Counted from the stretch's first letter, positions 20,595 through 29,207 are shown. The stretch: DNA of 64,000 bases from Mycolicibacterium sp. MU0050 (GCF_963378085.1 NZ_OY726395.1:496001-560000), one strand, 5' to 3'. Numbers and translations: made by a program. Notes: generated from the sequence alone by a model not told the origin.

Positions 20595-21722
20595 ATGTAT
20601 TCGCAACCACTGGTCGACGCGATCGCCGAGGCCGAACGGCTGGTCGCCGAGGCGTCGCACATCGAGTCCGAGGCCGACTTGCTGGAGGGCCTGCAGTATC
20701 TGGCCGGCTGCATCTCGGCGTGCATCCACCTCGGGTTCGACTACGACCGCGACCATCCCGTGCTGCAGTCGGGCACCGGCCCGTACACCAAGATGGGCCT
20801 GGACAACCCGGACACGCTGTACTTCGGCACCCGCGTGCAGCCCGGCAAGGAGTACGTGGTGACCGGGGTCCGGGGCACCACCACCGACCTGAGCTTTCAG
20901 ATGCTCGGCGGCGAGTACACCGACAACAACGTGCCACCCAGCCAGGCCGCGTTCGACGACCGGGAACTCGACATCGCCGCCGACGGCAGCTTCGAATGGC
21001 GGGTGACCCCGAGCGCCCCGTCGCAGTTGCTGATCCGCGAGGTGTACAACGACTGGTCCGCGCGGCGCGGAACCATCACCGTGGCGCGCACCGACACCGC
21101 GGGTACCGCACCCCCGCCGCTGAGCCGGCAGATCATCGAAAAGCGTTACGCCGTCGCGGGTAAGCAGCTGGTGCAGCGGGTCAAGACGTGGCTGCAGTTC
21201 CCGCAGTGGTTTTATCTGAACATCCCGGTCAACACGATGGTGGCCCCGCGACTCACCCCCGGTGGTCTGGCCACCCAGTACTCGTCGGCCGGGCATTTCG
21301 ACCTGGCTCCCGAGCAGGCACTGGTCATCACCGTGCCGGCTTCCGACGCCCCGTACATGGGCTTCCAGCTCGGCAGCCTGTGGTACATCTCGCTGGACTA
21401 CATCAACCATCAGACCTCGCTCAACGGGACTCAGGCGCAGGTCGATCCGGACGGCAAGATCCGGATCGTGGTCTCCGACGCCAATCCGGGAGTCACCAAC
21501 TGGTGCGAGACGCTGGGGCACCGCCGCGGCTATCTGCAGTTCCGCTGGCAGCGGCTGTCCCGCGAGCTCACCGAGGCCGACGGCCCCACCGTGGAACTGG
21601 TGGACGTGGCCGACGTCGCGTCGGCGTTGCCCTACTACGAATCGAACAAGATCGCCGAGGATGCCTGGCGCGCGCGGATCGCCTTGCGTCAGCAGCAGAT
21701 CGCCAACAGGATGCTGGGGTAG
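20595..21722 (+). CDS. Rv3531c-like conserved protein (DUF1214-type)
   Basis: 375 aa from the ATG at 20595, which follows AAAGGCGGGG. The upstream TTG at 20550 lies inside the operator palindrome and is rejected. The protein looks soluble, with no signal peptide, and has a C-terminal half with DUF1214-like beta-rich motifs (VPASDAPYMGFQLGSLWY, VSDANPGVTNWCETLGHRRG, FRWQRL). The length equals what I recall for Rv3531c, which likewise begins an SDR/sulfotransferase trio beside kshA. Reaction unknown; proximity and the KstR-like site suggest a part in steroid or related lipid metabolism. Confidence 0.75.
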   Translation: MYSQPLVDAIAEAERLVAEASHIESEADLLEGLQYLAGCISACIHLGFDYDRDHPVLQSGTGPYTKMGLDNPDTLYFGTRVQPGKEYVVTGVRGTTTDLSFQMLGGEYTDNNVPPSQAAFDDRELDIAADGSFEWRVTPSAPSQLLIREVYNDWSARRGTITVARTDTAGTAPPPLSRQIIEKRYAVAGKQLVQRVKTWLQFPQWFYLNIPVNTMVAPRLTPGGLATQYSSAGHFDLAPEQALVITVPASDAPYMGFQLGSLWYISLDYINHQTSLNGTQAQVDPDGKIRIVVSDANPGVTNWCETLGHRRGYLQFRWQRLSRELTEADGPTVELVDVADVASALPYYESNKIAEDAWRARIALRQQQIANRMLG

Positions 21723-21725
21723 GAG

Positions 21726-22508
21726 ATGACCGGATTGCTGCAGGACAAAGTAGTGGTGATCAGCGGTGTCGGCCCCGCGCTGGGCACGACGCTGGCGCGC
21801 CGCTGCGCCGAGGCCGGCGCCGACGTGGTGCTGGCCGCCCGGACGGTCGAGCGCCTCGACGACGTGGCCGAGCAGGTGTCCGCCACCGGGCGCAAGGCGT
21901 TGGCGGTGGGCACCGACATCACCGATGCGGAGCAGGTGCAGAACCTGGTTGCGACGACCATGCAGAACTTCGGCAGGGTCGATGTTCTGATCAACAACGC
22001 GTTCCGGGTGCCCTCCATGAAGCCGTTGGCCGACACCACCTTCGAGCACATGCGCGAGGCCATCGAGTTGACGGTGTTCGGGGCGCTACGGCTGATCCAG
22101 GGGTTCACCCCGGCGCTGGCCGAGTCCAAGGGGGCGGTGGTCAACGTCAACTCCATGGTGGTGCGGCACTCACAGGCCAAGTACGGGGCCTACAAGATGG
22201 CGAAGTCCGCGTTGCTGGCCATGTCGCAGTCGCTGGCCACCGAGTTGGGGGAACAGGGGATCCGGGTGAATTCCATTCTGCCCGGCTATATCTGGGGTGG
22301 CACCCTGGAGGGCTACTTCAACCATCAGGCCGGCAAATACGGCACGACCGTCGACGAGATCTACCGGGCGGCCGCCGCGGCCTCGGACCTCAAGCGCCTG
22401 CCCACCGAGAACGAGGTGGCCTCGGCGATCCTGTTCATGGCCAGCGATCTGGCCAGCGGCATCACCGGCCAGGCCCTCGACGTGAACTGCGGGGAGTACA
22501 AGGCATGA
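21726..22508 (+). CDS. Short-chain dehydrogenase/reductase (Rv3530c-like)
   Basis: 260 aa, with a GGAG site overlapping the preceding stop region. Rossmann start VVVISGVGPALGTTLARRCAEAG, INNAF in place of the usual NNAG motif, a catalytic Ser in NVNSMVV and YxxxK in YKMAK. The C-terminal ITGQALDVNCGEY is typical of classical SDRs. It would oxidise or reduce a hydroxyl/keto group with NAD(P)(H); the substrate is probably a sterol-derived or lipid alcohol, given the cluster. The stop overlaps the ATG of a 25-codon micro-ORF leading to the sulfotransferase gene. Confidence 0.87.
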   Translation: MTGLLQDKVVVISGVGPALGTTLARRCAEAGADVVLAARTVERLDDVAEQVSATGRKALAVGTDITDAEQVQNLVATTMQNFGRVDVLINNAFRVPSMKPLADTTFEHMREAIELTVFGALRLIQGFTPALAESKGAVVNVNSMVVRHSQAKYGAYKMAKSALLAMSQSLATELGEQGIRVNSILPGYIWGGTLEGYFNHQAGKYGTTVDEIYRAAAAASDLKRLPTENEVASAILFMASDLASGITGQALDVNCGEYKA

Positions 22509-22582
22509 GCGGGAGGCGAAGCGAAGTGAGGATCGCGGCGAGGTACGAGCGAGGACCGGAGCGAGCGGGAGTCGACCATTGA
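22505..22582 (+). CDS. 25-codon micro-ORF bridging SDR and sulfotransferase genes
   Basis: The ATG at 22505 overlaps the SDR stop (ATGA). The frame is rich in Arg and Glu (MSGRRSEVRIAARYERGPER...), and its TGA at 22580-22582 overlaps the TTG start of the next gene (TTGA). The DNA is made of short gagcga/gcgaag-like repeats. It spans a 70-nt gap that would otherwise break coupling. No product function is proposed. Confidence 0.4.
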   Translation: MSGRRSEVRIAARYERGPERAGVDH

Positions 22583-23724
22583 GTCCCCGCACGAACGTCG
22601 GCACGGTCGAGGACCTGCACGCCTCGGCGACCAAGGCTGTCGGTCTCGACGATTTCGGCGCCGATCACGACAACTACCGTGAGGGACTCGCCGTCCTGCT
22701 GGAGTCCTACCAGCGCGACGAGGACCTCACCGAGTTCGGCAGCAAGATGTGCCGGTTCTTCCTGCGCAACGCGTTGGTGGCGCGGCTGATGTCGGAGGCG
22801 GCGTGGAAGCAGCATCCGCAACACGCCGAGGTCGCGATCGAGCGACCGATCTTCGTCACCGGTCTGCCCCGCACCGGCACCACCGCCCTGCACCGGTTGC
22901 TGACCGCGGACCCGGCCCATCAGGGCCTGGAGTTGTGGCTGGCGGAGTTCCCGCAGCCGCGACCGCCGCGGGACACGTGGGCGCAGAACCCGGTGTTCCA
23001 GCAGCTCGACGCCCAATTCGCCAAGGCACACAACGAAGATCCCGAGTACCTGGGTCTGCACTACATGACCGCCGACGAGGTCGAGGAGTGCTGGCAGCTG
23101 CTGCGCCAGTCGCTGCACTCGGTATCCTACGAAACGCTGGCGCATGTGCCCACCTACGCGCGGTGGTTGTCGCAGCAGGACTGGACCGAGCCGTACCGAC
23201 GGCACCGCAAGAACCTGCAGCTGATCGGACTCAACGACACCGAGAAGCGTTGGGTGCTCAAGAATCCCAGCCACCTGTTCGCCTTGGACGCGCTGATGGC
23301 CACCTACCCGGACGCCCTGGTGGTGCAGTGCCACCGGCCGGCGGAGACCATCATGGCCTCGATGTGCTCGCTGTCCGCGCACACCACCGCGGGCTGGTCG
23401 AACCGTTTCGTGGGTGAGCGGATCGGCGCGGACGCGCTGGAAACCTGGTCCCGCGGCCTCGAACTGTTCAATACCGAACGCGCCAAACATGATCCGGCGC
23501 AGTTCTGCGACATCGACTACGGCGACTTCGTCAAGGATCCGATCGAGACCGTCGCGGGCATCTACACGCATTTCGGCCTCGAGCTGTCCGATGCGGGCCG
23601 CCAGGCGATGCGCGACATGCACGAAGCGAGTCAACAGGGACCCCGCTCGCCGAAGCACACCTACTCGCTGGCGGATTACGGGCTGACCGCCGAGCAGGTC
23701 AGGGAGCGCTTCGCCGGGCTCTGA
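22579..23724 (+). CDS. Sulfotransferase-family protein (Rv3529c-like)
   Basis: 381 aa from a TTG at 22579 that overlaps the micro-ORF stop. The PAPS-binding 5'-phosphosulfate loop is clear: PIFVTGLPRTGTTALHRLL (about 94-112). A downstream LKNPSHLFALDALMATYPDA and CHRPAETIMASMCSL provide the 3'-phosphate-binding Arg/Ser region. Members transfer a sulfuryl group from PAPS to hydroxyls of lipids or sterols. Co-transcription with the SDR and Rv3531c-like genes suggests modification of a lipid alcohol. The stop is immediately followed by the stop of the convergent MBL gene, with no intergenic base. Confidence 0.83.
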   Translation: MSPRTNVGTVEDLHASATKAVGLDDFGADHDNYREGLAVLLESYQRDEDLTEFGSKMCRFFLRNALVARLMSEAAWKQHPQHAEVAIERPIFVTGLPRTGTTALHRLLTADPAHQGLELWLAEFPQPRPPRDTWAQNPVFQQLDAQFAKAHNEDPEYLGLHYMTADEVEECWQLLRQSLHSVSYETLAHVPTYARWLSQQDWTEPYRRHRKNLQLIGLNDTEKRWVLKNPSHLFALDALMATYPDALVVQCHRPAETIMASMCSLSAHTTAGWSNRFVGERIGADALETWSRGLELFNTERAKHDPAQFCDIDYGDFVKDPIETVAGIYTHFGLELSDAGRQAMRDMHEASQQGPRSPKHTYSLADYGLTAEQVRERFAGL

Positions 23725-24408
23725 TCACGGCTGCAGGAACGGATTGGTGCGGCGCTCCAGACCGATGGTGCTCTGCGGGCCGTGCCCGGGCAGCACGAAG
23801 GCCCGGTCGTCGCGCACCAGCAGCTTGTTGATGATGGAGCCCAGCAGGTGATTGCCGCTGCCGCCCTCGAAGTCGGTGCGTCCCACGCTGCCGCTGAACA
23901 GGGTGTCGCCGGTGAACAACAGGTCGGGATGCTGGGGGTCGGCCACCCGAAACGTCACCGAGCCCGGGGTGTGGCCGGGCGTGTGGTCGACGGCGACGTT
24001 CAGCCCGCCGAGCGTCAGTTGGCTGCCGTCGGAGAGCTCCACCACCTGCTCGGGTTCCGAGCAGAACGCCCCGACCATCCGTTGCACCAGCTTGGGCGCC
24101 ACGCCCCGGATCGGGTTCACCAGCATCGGCCGATCCGCGGTGTGGATGCAGGTCGGGATGCCGTAGTGGTCGGAGAGCCGCTGGGCGCACCACACATGGT
24201 CCAGGTGGCCGTGGGTCAGCAGCACCGCCCGCGGCGCCAGCCGATGCTCGCGTACCAATTCATGCACCCGGGAGATCGCGCCGTCGCCGGGGTCGACGAT
24301 CAAGGCTTCCCGGTCGGCGTGGTGAAACACCAGGTAGCAGTTGGTTCGCACCCAGCCGGTTTCGAACCGCAGGATTTCCAGCTGGCCGAAGCGCTGCCGG
24401 TCGGTCAC
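23725..24408 (-). CDS. Metallo-beta-lactamase-fold hydrolase (glyoxalase II-like)
   Basis: 227 aa. Metal ligands are visible as THGHLDH (HxHxDH), DHTPGHTPG, FTGDTLF and PGHGPQS. The short C-terminus lacks a full glyoxalase II helical domain, so it is a general MBL thioesterase-type enzyme. It is the last gene of the kshA-His-rich protein-MBL unit on the minus strand, 22 nt after the preceding stop. A role in hydrolysing a CoA or other thioester from steroid breakdown, or in detoxifying glutathione/mycothiol adducts, is possible but not shown. Confidence 0.85.
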   Translation of the reverse strand: MTDRQRFGQLEILRFETGWVRTNCYLVFHHADREALIVDPGDGAISRVHELVREHRLAPRAVLLTHGHLDHVWCAQRLSDHYGIPTCIHTADRPMLVNPIRGVAPKLVQRMVGAFCSEPEQVVELSDGSQLTLGGLNVAVDHTPGHTPGSVTFRVADPQHPDLLFTGDTLFSGSVGRTDFEGGSGNHLLGSIINKLLVRDDRAFVLPGHGPQSTIGLERRTNPFLQP

Positions 24409-24430
24409 CGTTGCTCCCGGCGAAAGCAGG

Positions 24431-24904
24431 TCAACCGTCGCCGGGCGACGGGGCGCTGGACACGGCTTCCAGGCAGCCCTCGGCGATCGCGTGCTTGATG
24501 CTGTCGGACAGCTTGGGGCAGGCCCGCATCGGGGCCTGCCGGCCCTCGGCGCGAGCCTCGCTGAACACCGCGCACCGCTGTACCGCCTCGGAATTCCACT
24601 GCACGGCAGTATATTCCGGACCCAGCTTCTTCACCGAAACGGTGGCGTGACAGAACCGGCAATCGACCGGCGCCAACCCGGCGGTCAGGTAGCGCTCCCG
24701 ATCCGCGGCCGTGGCGGCCCGCACGGCGGCGGCGCGTTCGGGATCGGCGGCGAAACTCGGTGCCTTGCTCCACGACCCCGCCGGGGCCGCGTCCCCGTCG
24801 TCGGTGGTGTGGTCGTGCTCGTCGTGATCGTCGTGGCCGCCATGCAAGAGGACCATCGACCGCGCGAGGCCGTCGACGTCGGGGGTCCTCTTGCCGGAAC
24901 TCAT
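24431..24904 (-). CDS. His- and Cys-rich protein downstream of kshA (Rv3527-like)
   Basis: 157 aa. The ATG at 24904 overlaps the kshA stop (ATGA), so it is translationally coupled. The N-terminal third contains a His/Asp run (HGGHDDHDEHDH). The C-terminal half has Cys residues in DCRFCHATVSV, VQRCAVF and MRACPKLSD, suggesting metal binding. A much longer frame reads through from inside kshA but in the wrong register. In M. tuberculosis a gene of similar size (Rv3527, from memory) follows kshA. The function is unknown; a metallochaperone or small redox partner for the oxygenase is a testable idea. Confidence 0.7.
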   Translation of the reverse strand: MSSGKRTPDVDGLARSMVLLHGGHDDHDEHDHTTDDGDAAPAGSWSKAPSFAADPERAAAVRAATAADRERYLTAGLAPVDCRFCHATVSVKKLGPEYTAVQWNSEAVQRCAVFSEARAEGRQAPMRACPKLSDSIKHAIAEGCLEAVSSAPSPGDG

Positions 24905-26067
24905 CCAGAGACCTCGGAGGCCTGCTGCTCCTTGGCCTCGGCCTGCCGGCGGAGGTTCTCCTCGACCTCGACGTGCCACTTCTCGTTGGCCGCGGTGGTG
25001 TCCACCTCGAGCTCGAAGCGATCGGTCATCTCGGGGGTGACGTCGGCGACGTCGACGTAGAACTGCTGATACCAGCGACGCATCTGATAGACCGCGCCGT
25101 CCTCCTCGACCAGCAACGGGTTGTCGATGCGGGTCTTGTGCTTCCAGATCTCCACGTCCTGCAGGAAGCCCTTGCTGACGCCGTCGGTGAAGGCGTCGGC
25201 CAGCTTCTCGGAGGTCGCGTCGTCGAGTCCCTTGGGCTTCTCGACGATGACGCCCCACTGCAGCACGAACGAATCCTGGGTCACCGGGTAGTGGCAGTTG
25301 ATCAGGATCGACTCGGCCTTGAAGTCGCCGTAGGTGTTGTGCAGCCAGTTGATCATGAACGACGGGCCGAAGTAGGAAGCCTCGGAATCCAGCTTGGCGT
25401 CGCCGTAGGCCGTCCCCATGTCGTTGACGTCCGGCCGGCCCACGTTGTGCAGGTACTGCGAGGCGATGTGCCCTTCGAAGACGTTCTTGAAGTACGTCGG
25501 CAGACCGAAGTGGATGTAGAAGAAGTGCGCCATGTCGGTTACGTTGTCGATGATCTCGCGGCAGTTGGAGCCCTCGATCAGCAGCGTGTTCCACTTCCAG
25601 TCGGTCCAGTTGCCGCTCGCCCACTCCGGAATGTCGGGAATCCGCACCTCGGGCTGCGGCGGGTTGCCCTCGTGGTCATGCCAGACGAACAGCAGTCCGG
25701 CACGGACGTCGGTGTGCCAGGCCCGGGTGCGGGCCAGCCGCGGCGTGCGCTTGGCGTAGGGCACCAGCTTGCACTTGCCGTCGCCACCCCAGCGCCAGTC
25801 GTGGAACGGGCAGGCGACCTCGTCGCCCTTGATGGTGCCTTGCGACAGGTCGCCACCCATGTGCCGGCAGTAGCCGTCCAGGATCTTCAAGTCGCCCGCG
25901 GAGTCCGCGAACACCACGAGTTTGGTGCCGAAGATCTCCACGCTGTGCGGCTTGCCGTCCAAGAAATTCTTCACGGGTCCCAGGCAGTGCCAGCCGCGGG
26001 CGTAGCGGTCGGGCAGGGTGCCGGTGTCGATCTCGCGAATGCCGCTGTGGGCTGTTTCAGTCGTCAC
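24901..26067 (-). CDS. kshA: 3-ketosteroid-9-alpha-monooxygenase oxygenase component KshA
   Basis: 388 aa from a GTG at 26067 preceded by GGAGG. The Rieske [2Fe-2S] ligands are Cys67-x-His69 and Cys86-xx-His89 (GYCRHMGGD, CPFHDWRW). Mononuclear iron ligands include His181 and His186 in TDMAHFFYIHFG, with a later Asp expected. The numbering agrees with what I recall for M. tuberculosis KshA. With reductase KshB (not in the window) it 9-alpha-hydroxylates androstenedione/androstadienedione-type ketosteroids, opening ring B. A KstR-like site lies just upstream. It is first gene of the kshA-His-rich-MBL unit. Confidence 0.95.
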   Translation of the reverse strand: MTTETAHSGIREIDTGTLPDRYARGWHCLGPVKNFLDGKPHSVEIFGTKLVVFADSAGDLKILDGYCRHMGGDLSQGTIKGDEVACPFHDWRWGGDGKCKLVPYAKRTPRLARTRAWHTDVRAGLLFVWHDHEGNPPQPEVRIPDIPEWASGNWTDWKWNTLLIEGSNCREIIDNVTDMAHFFYIHFGLPTYFKNVFEGHIASQYLHNVGRPDVNDMGTAYGDAKLDSEASYFGPSFMINWLHNTYGDFKAESILINCHYPVTQDSFVLQWGVIVEKPKGLDDATSEKLADAFTDGVSKGFLQDVEIWKHKTRIDNPLLVEEDGAVYQMRRWYQQFYVDVADVTPEMTDRFELEVDTTAANEKWHVEVEENLRRQAEAKEQQASEVSG

Positions 26068-26086
26068 TTCGCGCCTCCAGTCTCTC

Positions 26087-26104
26087 TAACTAGAACACGT
26101 TACA
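26087..26104 (-). promoter_or_regulatory. KstR-like operator and -10 region of kshA
   Basis: 26091-26104 reads tagaacacgttaca on the plus strand, fitting TnnAACnnGTTnnA. On the minus strand, the operator end runs into TAGTTA (26092-26087), a plausible -10, so bound KstR would cover it. Initiation about 7 nt further would give a short leader containing the GGAGG site before the kshA GTG. Confidence 0.8.
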
Positions 26105-26168
26105 GTTTTGACCCCGGTTCCCGCAACGACGGGGGCGTGACCTGCGGCATACCCGAAGCCCCGGCGAA

Positions 26169-26849
26169 TTACTCCGTGTCCTGCAACCCGGTCTGCAGGG
26201 CGATCATCTGCATCTTGGCGACGTTGGTGACGAACTGCTCGGAGGTGGCGTCGCCGACCGCGCTCTCGAAGTCCAACCGGACCAGCGCGCGCCCCTCGGT
26301 GAACAGCGCCTGGGTGACGGCCTTGTCGCCCGCCGGCGAGGTCCCGGAGATCACCACACCGTCAGTGCCGACGGCCAGTGGTTGCGGGGTGCCGCCGACG
26401 ACCTTGGTGTGCAAGGCCTCCGTGGCCGCCTTCAGGGTTTCGGTCGCGGTGGCCGCATCCGGGTACAACACGATCGTGTTGGAGATGGCCCGGTCGTCCT
26501 CGGCGTTGACGAAGAATGCGCTCGCGCCGGGCAGCCCGCGCGGATTGGTGTCCACCGACCGCGCGGTGAAGGTGTCCTCGTCGTCGCTGATGTGCTCGGC
26601 CTGCAGCAGCAGGTGCCGGTAGTCGACGGCCAGGTCGGCCTTGTTGGCGACCGAGGTCGTCGATGTCGGGGACGAGGGACTCGACGCAGTGGTGGTCGGG
26701 GATGTCGTGGACTGCTCGAGCGCGGCGGGATCGGACGGCAGGTCGCCGCAGGCGGAGACGCCGAGGGCGAGTACGGCCGCGATCGCCGCGCCGCAACAGC
26801 CCCGGGCCAGACGTCCGGGCGGTGCGGTGAGGTATTTGTGGCGTGCCAA
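26169..26849 (-). CDS. Mycobacterial lipoprotein of unknown function
   Basis: 226 aa. The signal peptide ends in a lipobox LGVSAC (Cys about residue 34), so the protein is probably lipidated and exported. A Ser/Thr-rich linker (about 45-70) is followed by a compact alpha/beta domain with few recognisable motifs (HISDDEDTFTARSVD, ALVRLDFESAVGD). It lies between ltp3 and kshA on the same strand but upstream of the kshA operator, so it is probably a separate unit or the tail of the ltp operon (121-bp gap). I do not recognise the family with certainty; it resembles LpqN/LppX-size mycobacterial lipoproteins in layout only. Confidence 0.75.
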   Translation of the reverse strand: MARHKYLTAPPGRLARGCCGAAIAAVLALGVSACGDLPSDPAALEQSTTSPTTTASSPSSPTSTTSVANKADLAVDYRHLLLQAEHISDDEDTFTARSVDTNPRGLPGASAFFVNAEDDRAISNTIVLYPDAATATETLKAATEALHTKVVGGTPQPLAVGTDGVVISGTSPAGDKAVTQALFTEGRALVRLDFESAVGDATSEQFVTNVAKMQMIALQTGLQDTE

Positions 26850-26970
26850 TCTCAGCTCTTACGTGCGTGGGTACGGGAAATCAGACTGAGGTGTCCGATT
26901 TCCCCACCCTACGTGGCTGAGCTGTTAAGAGACTGAGATGTGCGCGTCCCGGGGCCGGAGGTGGCCGGCC

Positions 26971-28143
26971 TCACACCGGCTTGTCGCTGGCGACCACCCA
27001 CATGGAGTAGTACTGCGAACCGCCGCCGTAGGCGTGGCCGAGCGCCTTGCGGGCTCCTTCGACCTGATGGTCGCCGGCCTTGCCCATCACCTGGATCGCC
27101 GATTCGGCGAACCGGATCATGCCGGAGGCGCCGATGGGATTTGACGACAGCACGCCGCCGGAGGCGTTCAACGGAATCTTCCCGCCGATCGCGGTCTCGC
27201 CCGCCTCGGTGAGCTTCCAGCCCTCACCCTCGGCGGCGAACCCGAGATTCTCCAGCCACATCGGCTCGAACCAGGAGAACGGCACGTAGATCTCGGCGAC
27301 GTCGATCTCGTCGATCGGGCTGGTGATCCCCGCGGCCTTCCACAGCGCCGCCGCGGCATCACGGCCGGCCTGCGGACTGACCTGATCGCGTCCGGCGTAG
27401 GCGAGCGGCTCGGTGCGCAGGGCGGTCGCGTGCACCCACGCCACCGGGTGTCCGTCGGCGACCCGGGCGTCGGCGGTCTCTTCGTCGCCGATCACCATGG
27501 CGCACGCGCCGTCGGACGACGGGCAGGTCTCGTCGTAGCGGATGGGATCCCACAACATGGGGGACTCCATCACCTTCTCCACGGTGATGTCGGGCTGATG
27601 CAGATGCGCCAACGGGTTCTTGGCGCCGTTGAGCCGGTCCTTGACGGCCACCATGGCGCCGATGTGCTTGGGTGCTCCCGACCGGTTGATGTAGGCGCGG
27701 ACGTGCGGCGCGAAGTACCCGCCGGCCCCGGCGCCCACCGGCTTGATGAACGGCACCGGAATGCTCAGCGCCCACATGGCATTCGACTCGGACTGCTTTT
27801 CCCAGGCCATCGTCAGCACCCGGCGATACTTGCCGGACTGCACCAGGCTGGCGGCCACGATCGCGGTCGAACCGCCCACCGAGCCGGCGGTATGCACCCG
27901 GATCAACGGTTTGCCGGTCGCGCCCGTGGCGTCGGCCATGAACAGCTCGGGCATCATCACGCCCTCGAACAGGTCGGGCGCCTTGCCGACCACCACGGCG
28001 TCGATGTCGTCCATGGTGGACCCGGAGTCCGCGAGCGCCCGGTCGATGGCCTCCCGGACCAGCCCGTTCATCGAGACGTCTTTGCGTTTGGCGACGTACT
28101 TCGTCTGCCCGGTGCCCAGTACCGCTGCCAGTTGCTTGGTCAT
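26971..28143 (-). CDS. ltp3: Thiolase-like lipid-transfer protein Ltp3 (steroid side-chain aldolase subunit)
   Basis: 390 aa from the ATG at 28143, two bases after the ltp4 stop. Its thiolase fold has the N-terminal AAVLGTGQTKYVAKRKDVS, HTAGSVGGSTA, and the SCP-x thiolase loops NASGGVLSSNPIGASGMIR and HAYGGGSQYYS. The catalytic Cys of true thiolases is not in its usual setting, as expected for this group. Homologues (Ltp2-ChsH2, Ltp3/Ltp4 in Rhodococcus) act as retro-aldolases together with DUF35 partners and are needed to remove C24-branched sterol side chains. The DUF35 protein is encoded two genes upstream in the same operon. Confidence 0.88.
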   Translation of the reverse strand: MTKQLAAVLGTGQTKYVAKRKDVSMNGLVREAIDRALADSGSTMDDIDAVVVGKAPDLFEGVMMPELFMADATGATGKPLIRVHTAGSVGGSTAIVAASLVQSGKYRRVLTMAWEKQSESNAMWALSIPVPFIKPVGAGAGGYFAPHVRAYINRSGAPKHIGAMVAVKDRLNGAKNPLAHLHQPDITVEKVMESPMLWDPIRYDETCPSSDGACAMVIGDEETADARVADGHPVAWVHATALRTEPLAYAGRDQVSPQAGRDAAAALWKAAGITSPIDEIDVAEIYVPFSWFEPMWLENLGFAAEGEGWKLTEAGETAIGGKIPLNASGGVLSSNPIGASGMIRFAESAIQVMGKAGDHQVEGARKALGHAYGGGSQYYSMWVVASDKPV

Positions 28144-28145
28144 CG

Positions 28146-29207
28146 TCAGTTGGCCCTTCCCTCGAGAACAGCGACCAGGTTTTGCTGCAGGGCCGGCCCG
28201 CTGGTGGCATGGGCCAGGGTTCGTTGCGCGGACCCGTTCCAGATGTGTTGGGCGGCAAAGCCGATCCGCTCCAGGCCCGCCGAGAACATCGGATTGCCGG
28301 CGAGCGCGCCACCGGACGGGTTGATCTTGGTCGAGTCGCCCAGCCCGATCGCCTCGGTGAGGATCAACTGCTGGTGGCTGAACGGCGCGTGCAGTTCGGC
28401 CACCTCGATCGAGGCGGCATCGCCGCCGAGGGCGGCCCGCGCCGACGCGGCGGTCGACGGGGAGCTCACCAGATCCCGGGCGCCCAGGATGGGCGTCTCG
28501 ATGCGGTGCTCGATACCGGTGATCCAGGCCGGGTTCTCCCGCAGTTCGCGGGCCCGGTCGCCGGCGGCGAGCACGATCGCCGCGGCGCCGTCGGTGATGG
28601 GCGCGATGTCGTGGCGGCGCAGCGGATCGGCGTAGAGCGGACGGGCCAGCAGCTCGTCGACGCCGGCGGCGGATTCCACCGAGTCGGGGCGCCCGCCGGC
28701 GGCCATCGCGTCGAGGGCGACCTGCGCCATCTGCTCGGCGGTCCACTTGCCGGAATCCAGTCCCAGGCGGGCCTGCAGCCCGGCCATCGAGATCGAGTCC
28801 GGCCACAACGGCGCCACGGTGTAGGGGTCGGTCTGCAGCGCCAGCACCCGGCGCAGCGTGCCGGCCGACGACTTGCCGAAGCCGTACACCAGCGCGGTCT
28901 CGACCTCACCGGTCAGCAACTTGATGTAGGCCTCGTAGAGGGCCCACGCGGCGTCCATCTCCACGTGCGACTCGTTGATCGGGGGCACCGCCCCGATGGA
29001 GTCGATCGCCGAGATGAACGAGAAGGCCCGCCCGGCAAGGTAATCCGACGAGCCGGAGCACCAGAAGCCGATGTCGGCCTTGGTGATGCCCAACTCCTCG
29101 TAGAGCGCGGCGAAACACGGCATCAGCATCTCGACGCCGTTGGTGGTCCCGTCGGTGCGCCGCACATGCGGGGCATGCGCGAACCCGACCACTGCGATGT
29201 CTGTCAC
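28146..29207 (-). CDS. ltp4: Thiolase-like lipid-transfer protein Ltp4
   Basis: 353 aa from a GTG at 29207 (VTDIAVVGFAHAPHV); longer frames upstream run into the DUF35 gene. Thiolase-like motifs are FWCSGSSDYLAGRAFSF, ESHVEMDAAWALYEAY, DGAAAIVLAAGD, ELHAPFSHQQLILTEA and NPSGGALAGNPMFSAG. Length and order match M. tuberculosis Rv3522. It probably pairs with Ltp3 or the DUF35 protein as a heteromeric steroid-CoA aldolase in side-chain cleavage. It lies 11 nt after the DUF35 stop and 2 nt before ltp3. Confidence 0.88.
   Translation of the reverse strand: MTDIAVVGFAHAPHVRRTDGTTNGVEMLMPCFAALYEELGITKADIGFWCSGSSDYLAGRAFSFISAIDSIGAVPPINESHVEMDAAWALYEAYIKLLTGEVETALVYGFGKSSAGTLRRVLALQTDPYTVAPLWPDSISMAGLQARLGLDSGKWTAEQMAQVALDAMAAGGRPDSVESAAGVDELLARPLYADPLRRHDIAPITDGAAAIVLAAGDRARELRENPAWITGIEHRIETPILGARDLVSSPSTAASARAALGGDAASIEVAELHAPFSHQQLILTEAIGLGDSTKINPSGGALAGNPMFSAGLERIGFAAQHIWNGSAQRTLAHATSGPALQQNLVAVLEGRAN

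Noticed and set aside
24905..25624. N-terminal extension of the His/Cys-rich gene into kshA
   Set aside because: That part is the wrong frame of kshA; the ATGA overlap at 24901-24904 fixes the start.
24760..26622. A 620-codon open frame on the plus strand over kshA
   Set aside because: kshA on the other strand has all Rieske and iron ligands; this frame is a GC shadow.
26971..28806. A 611-codon reading of the ltp3 frame reaching into ltp4
   Set aside because: The first ~220 codons are wrong-frame ltp4 sequence. The true ltp3 start is ATG 28143, two bases after the ltp4 stop.
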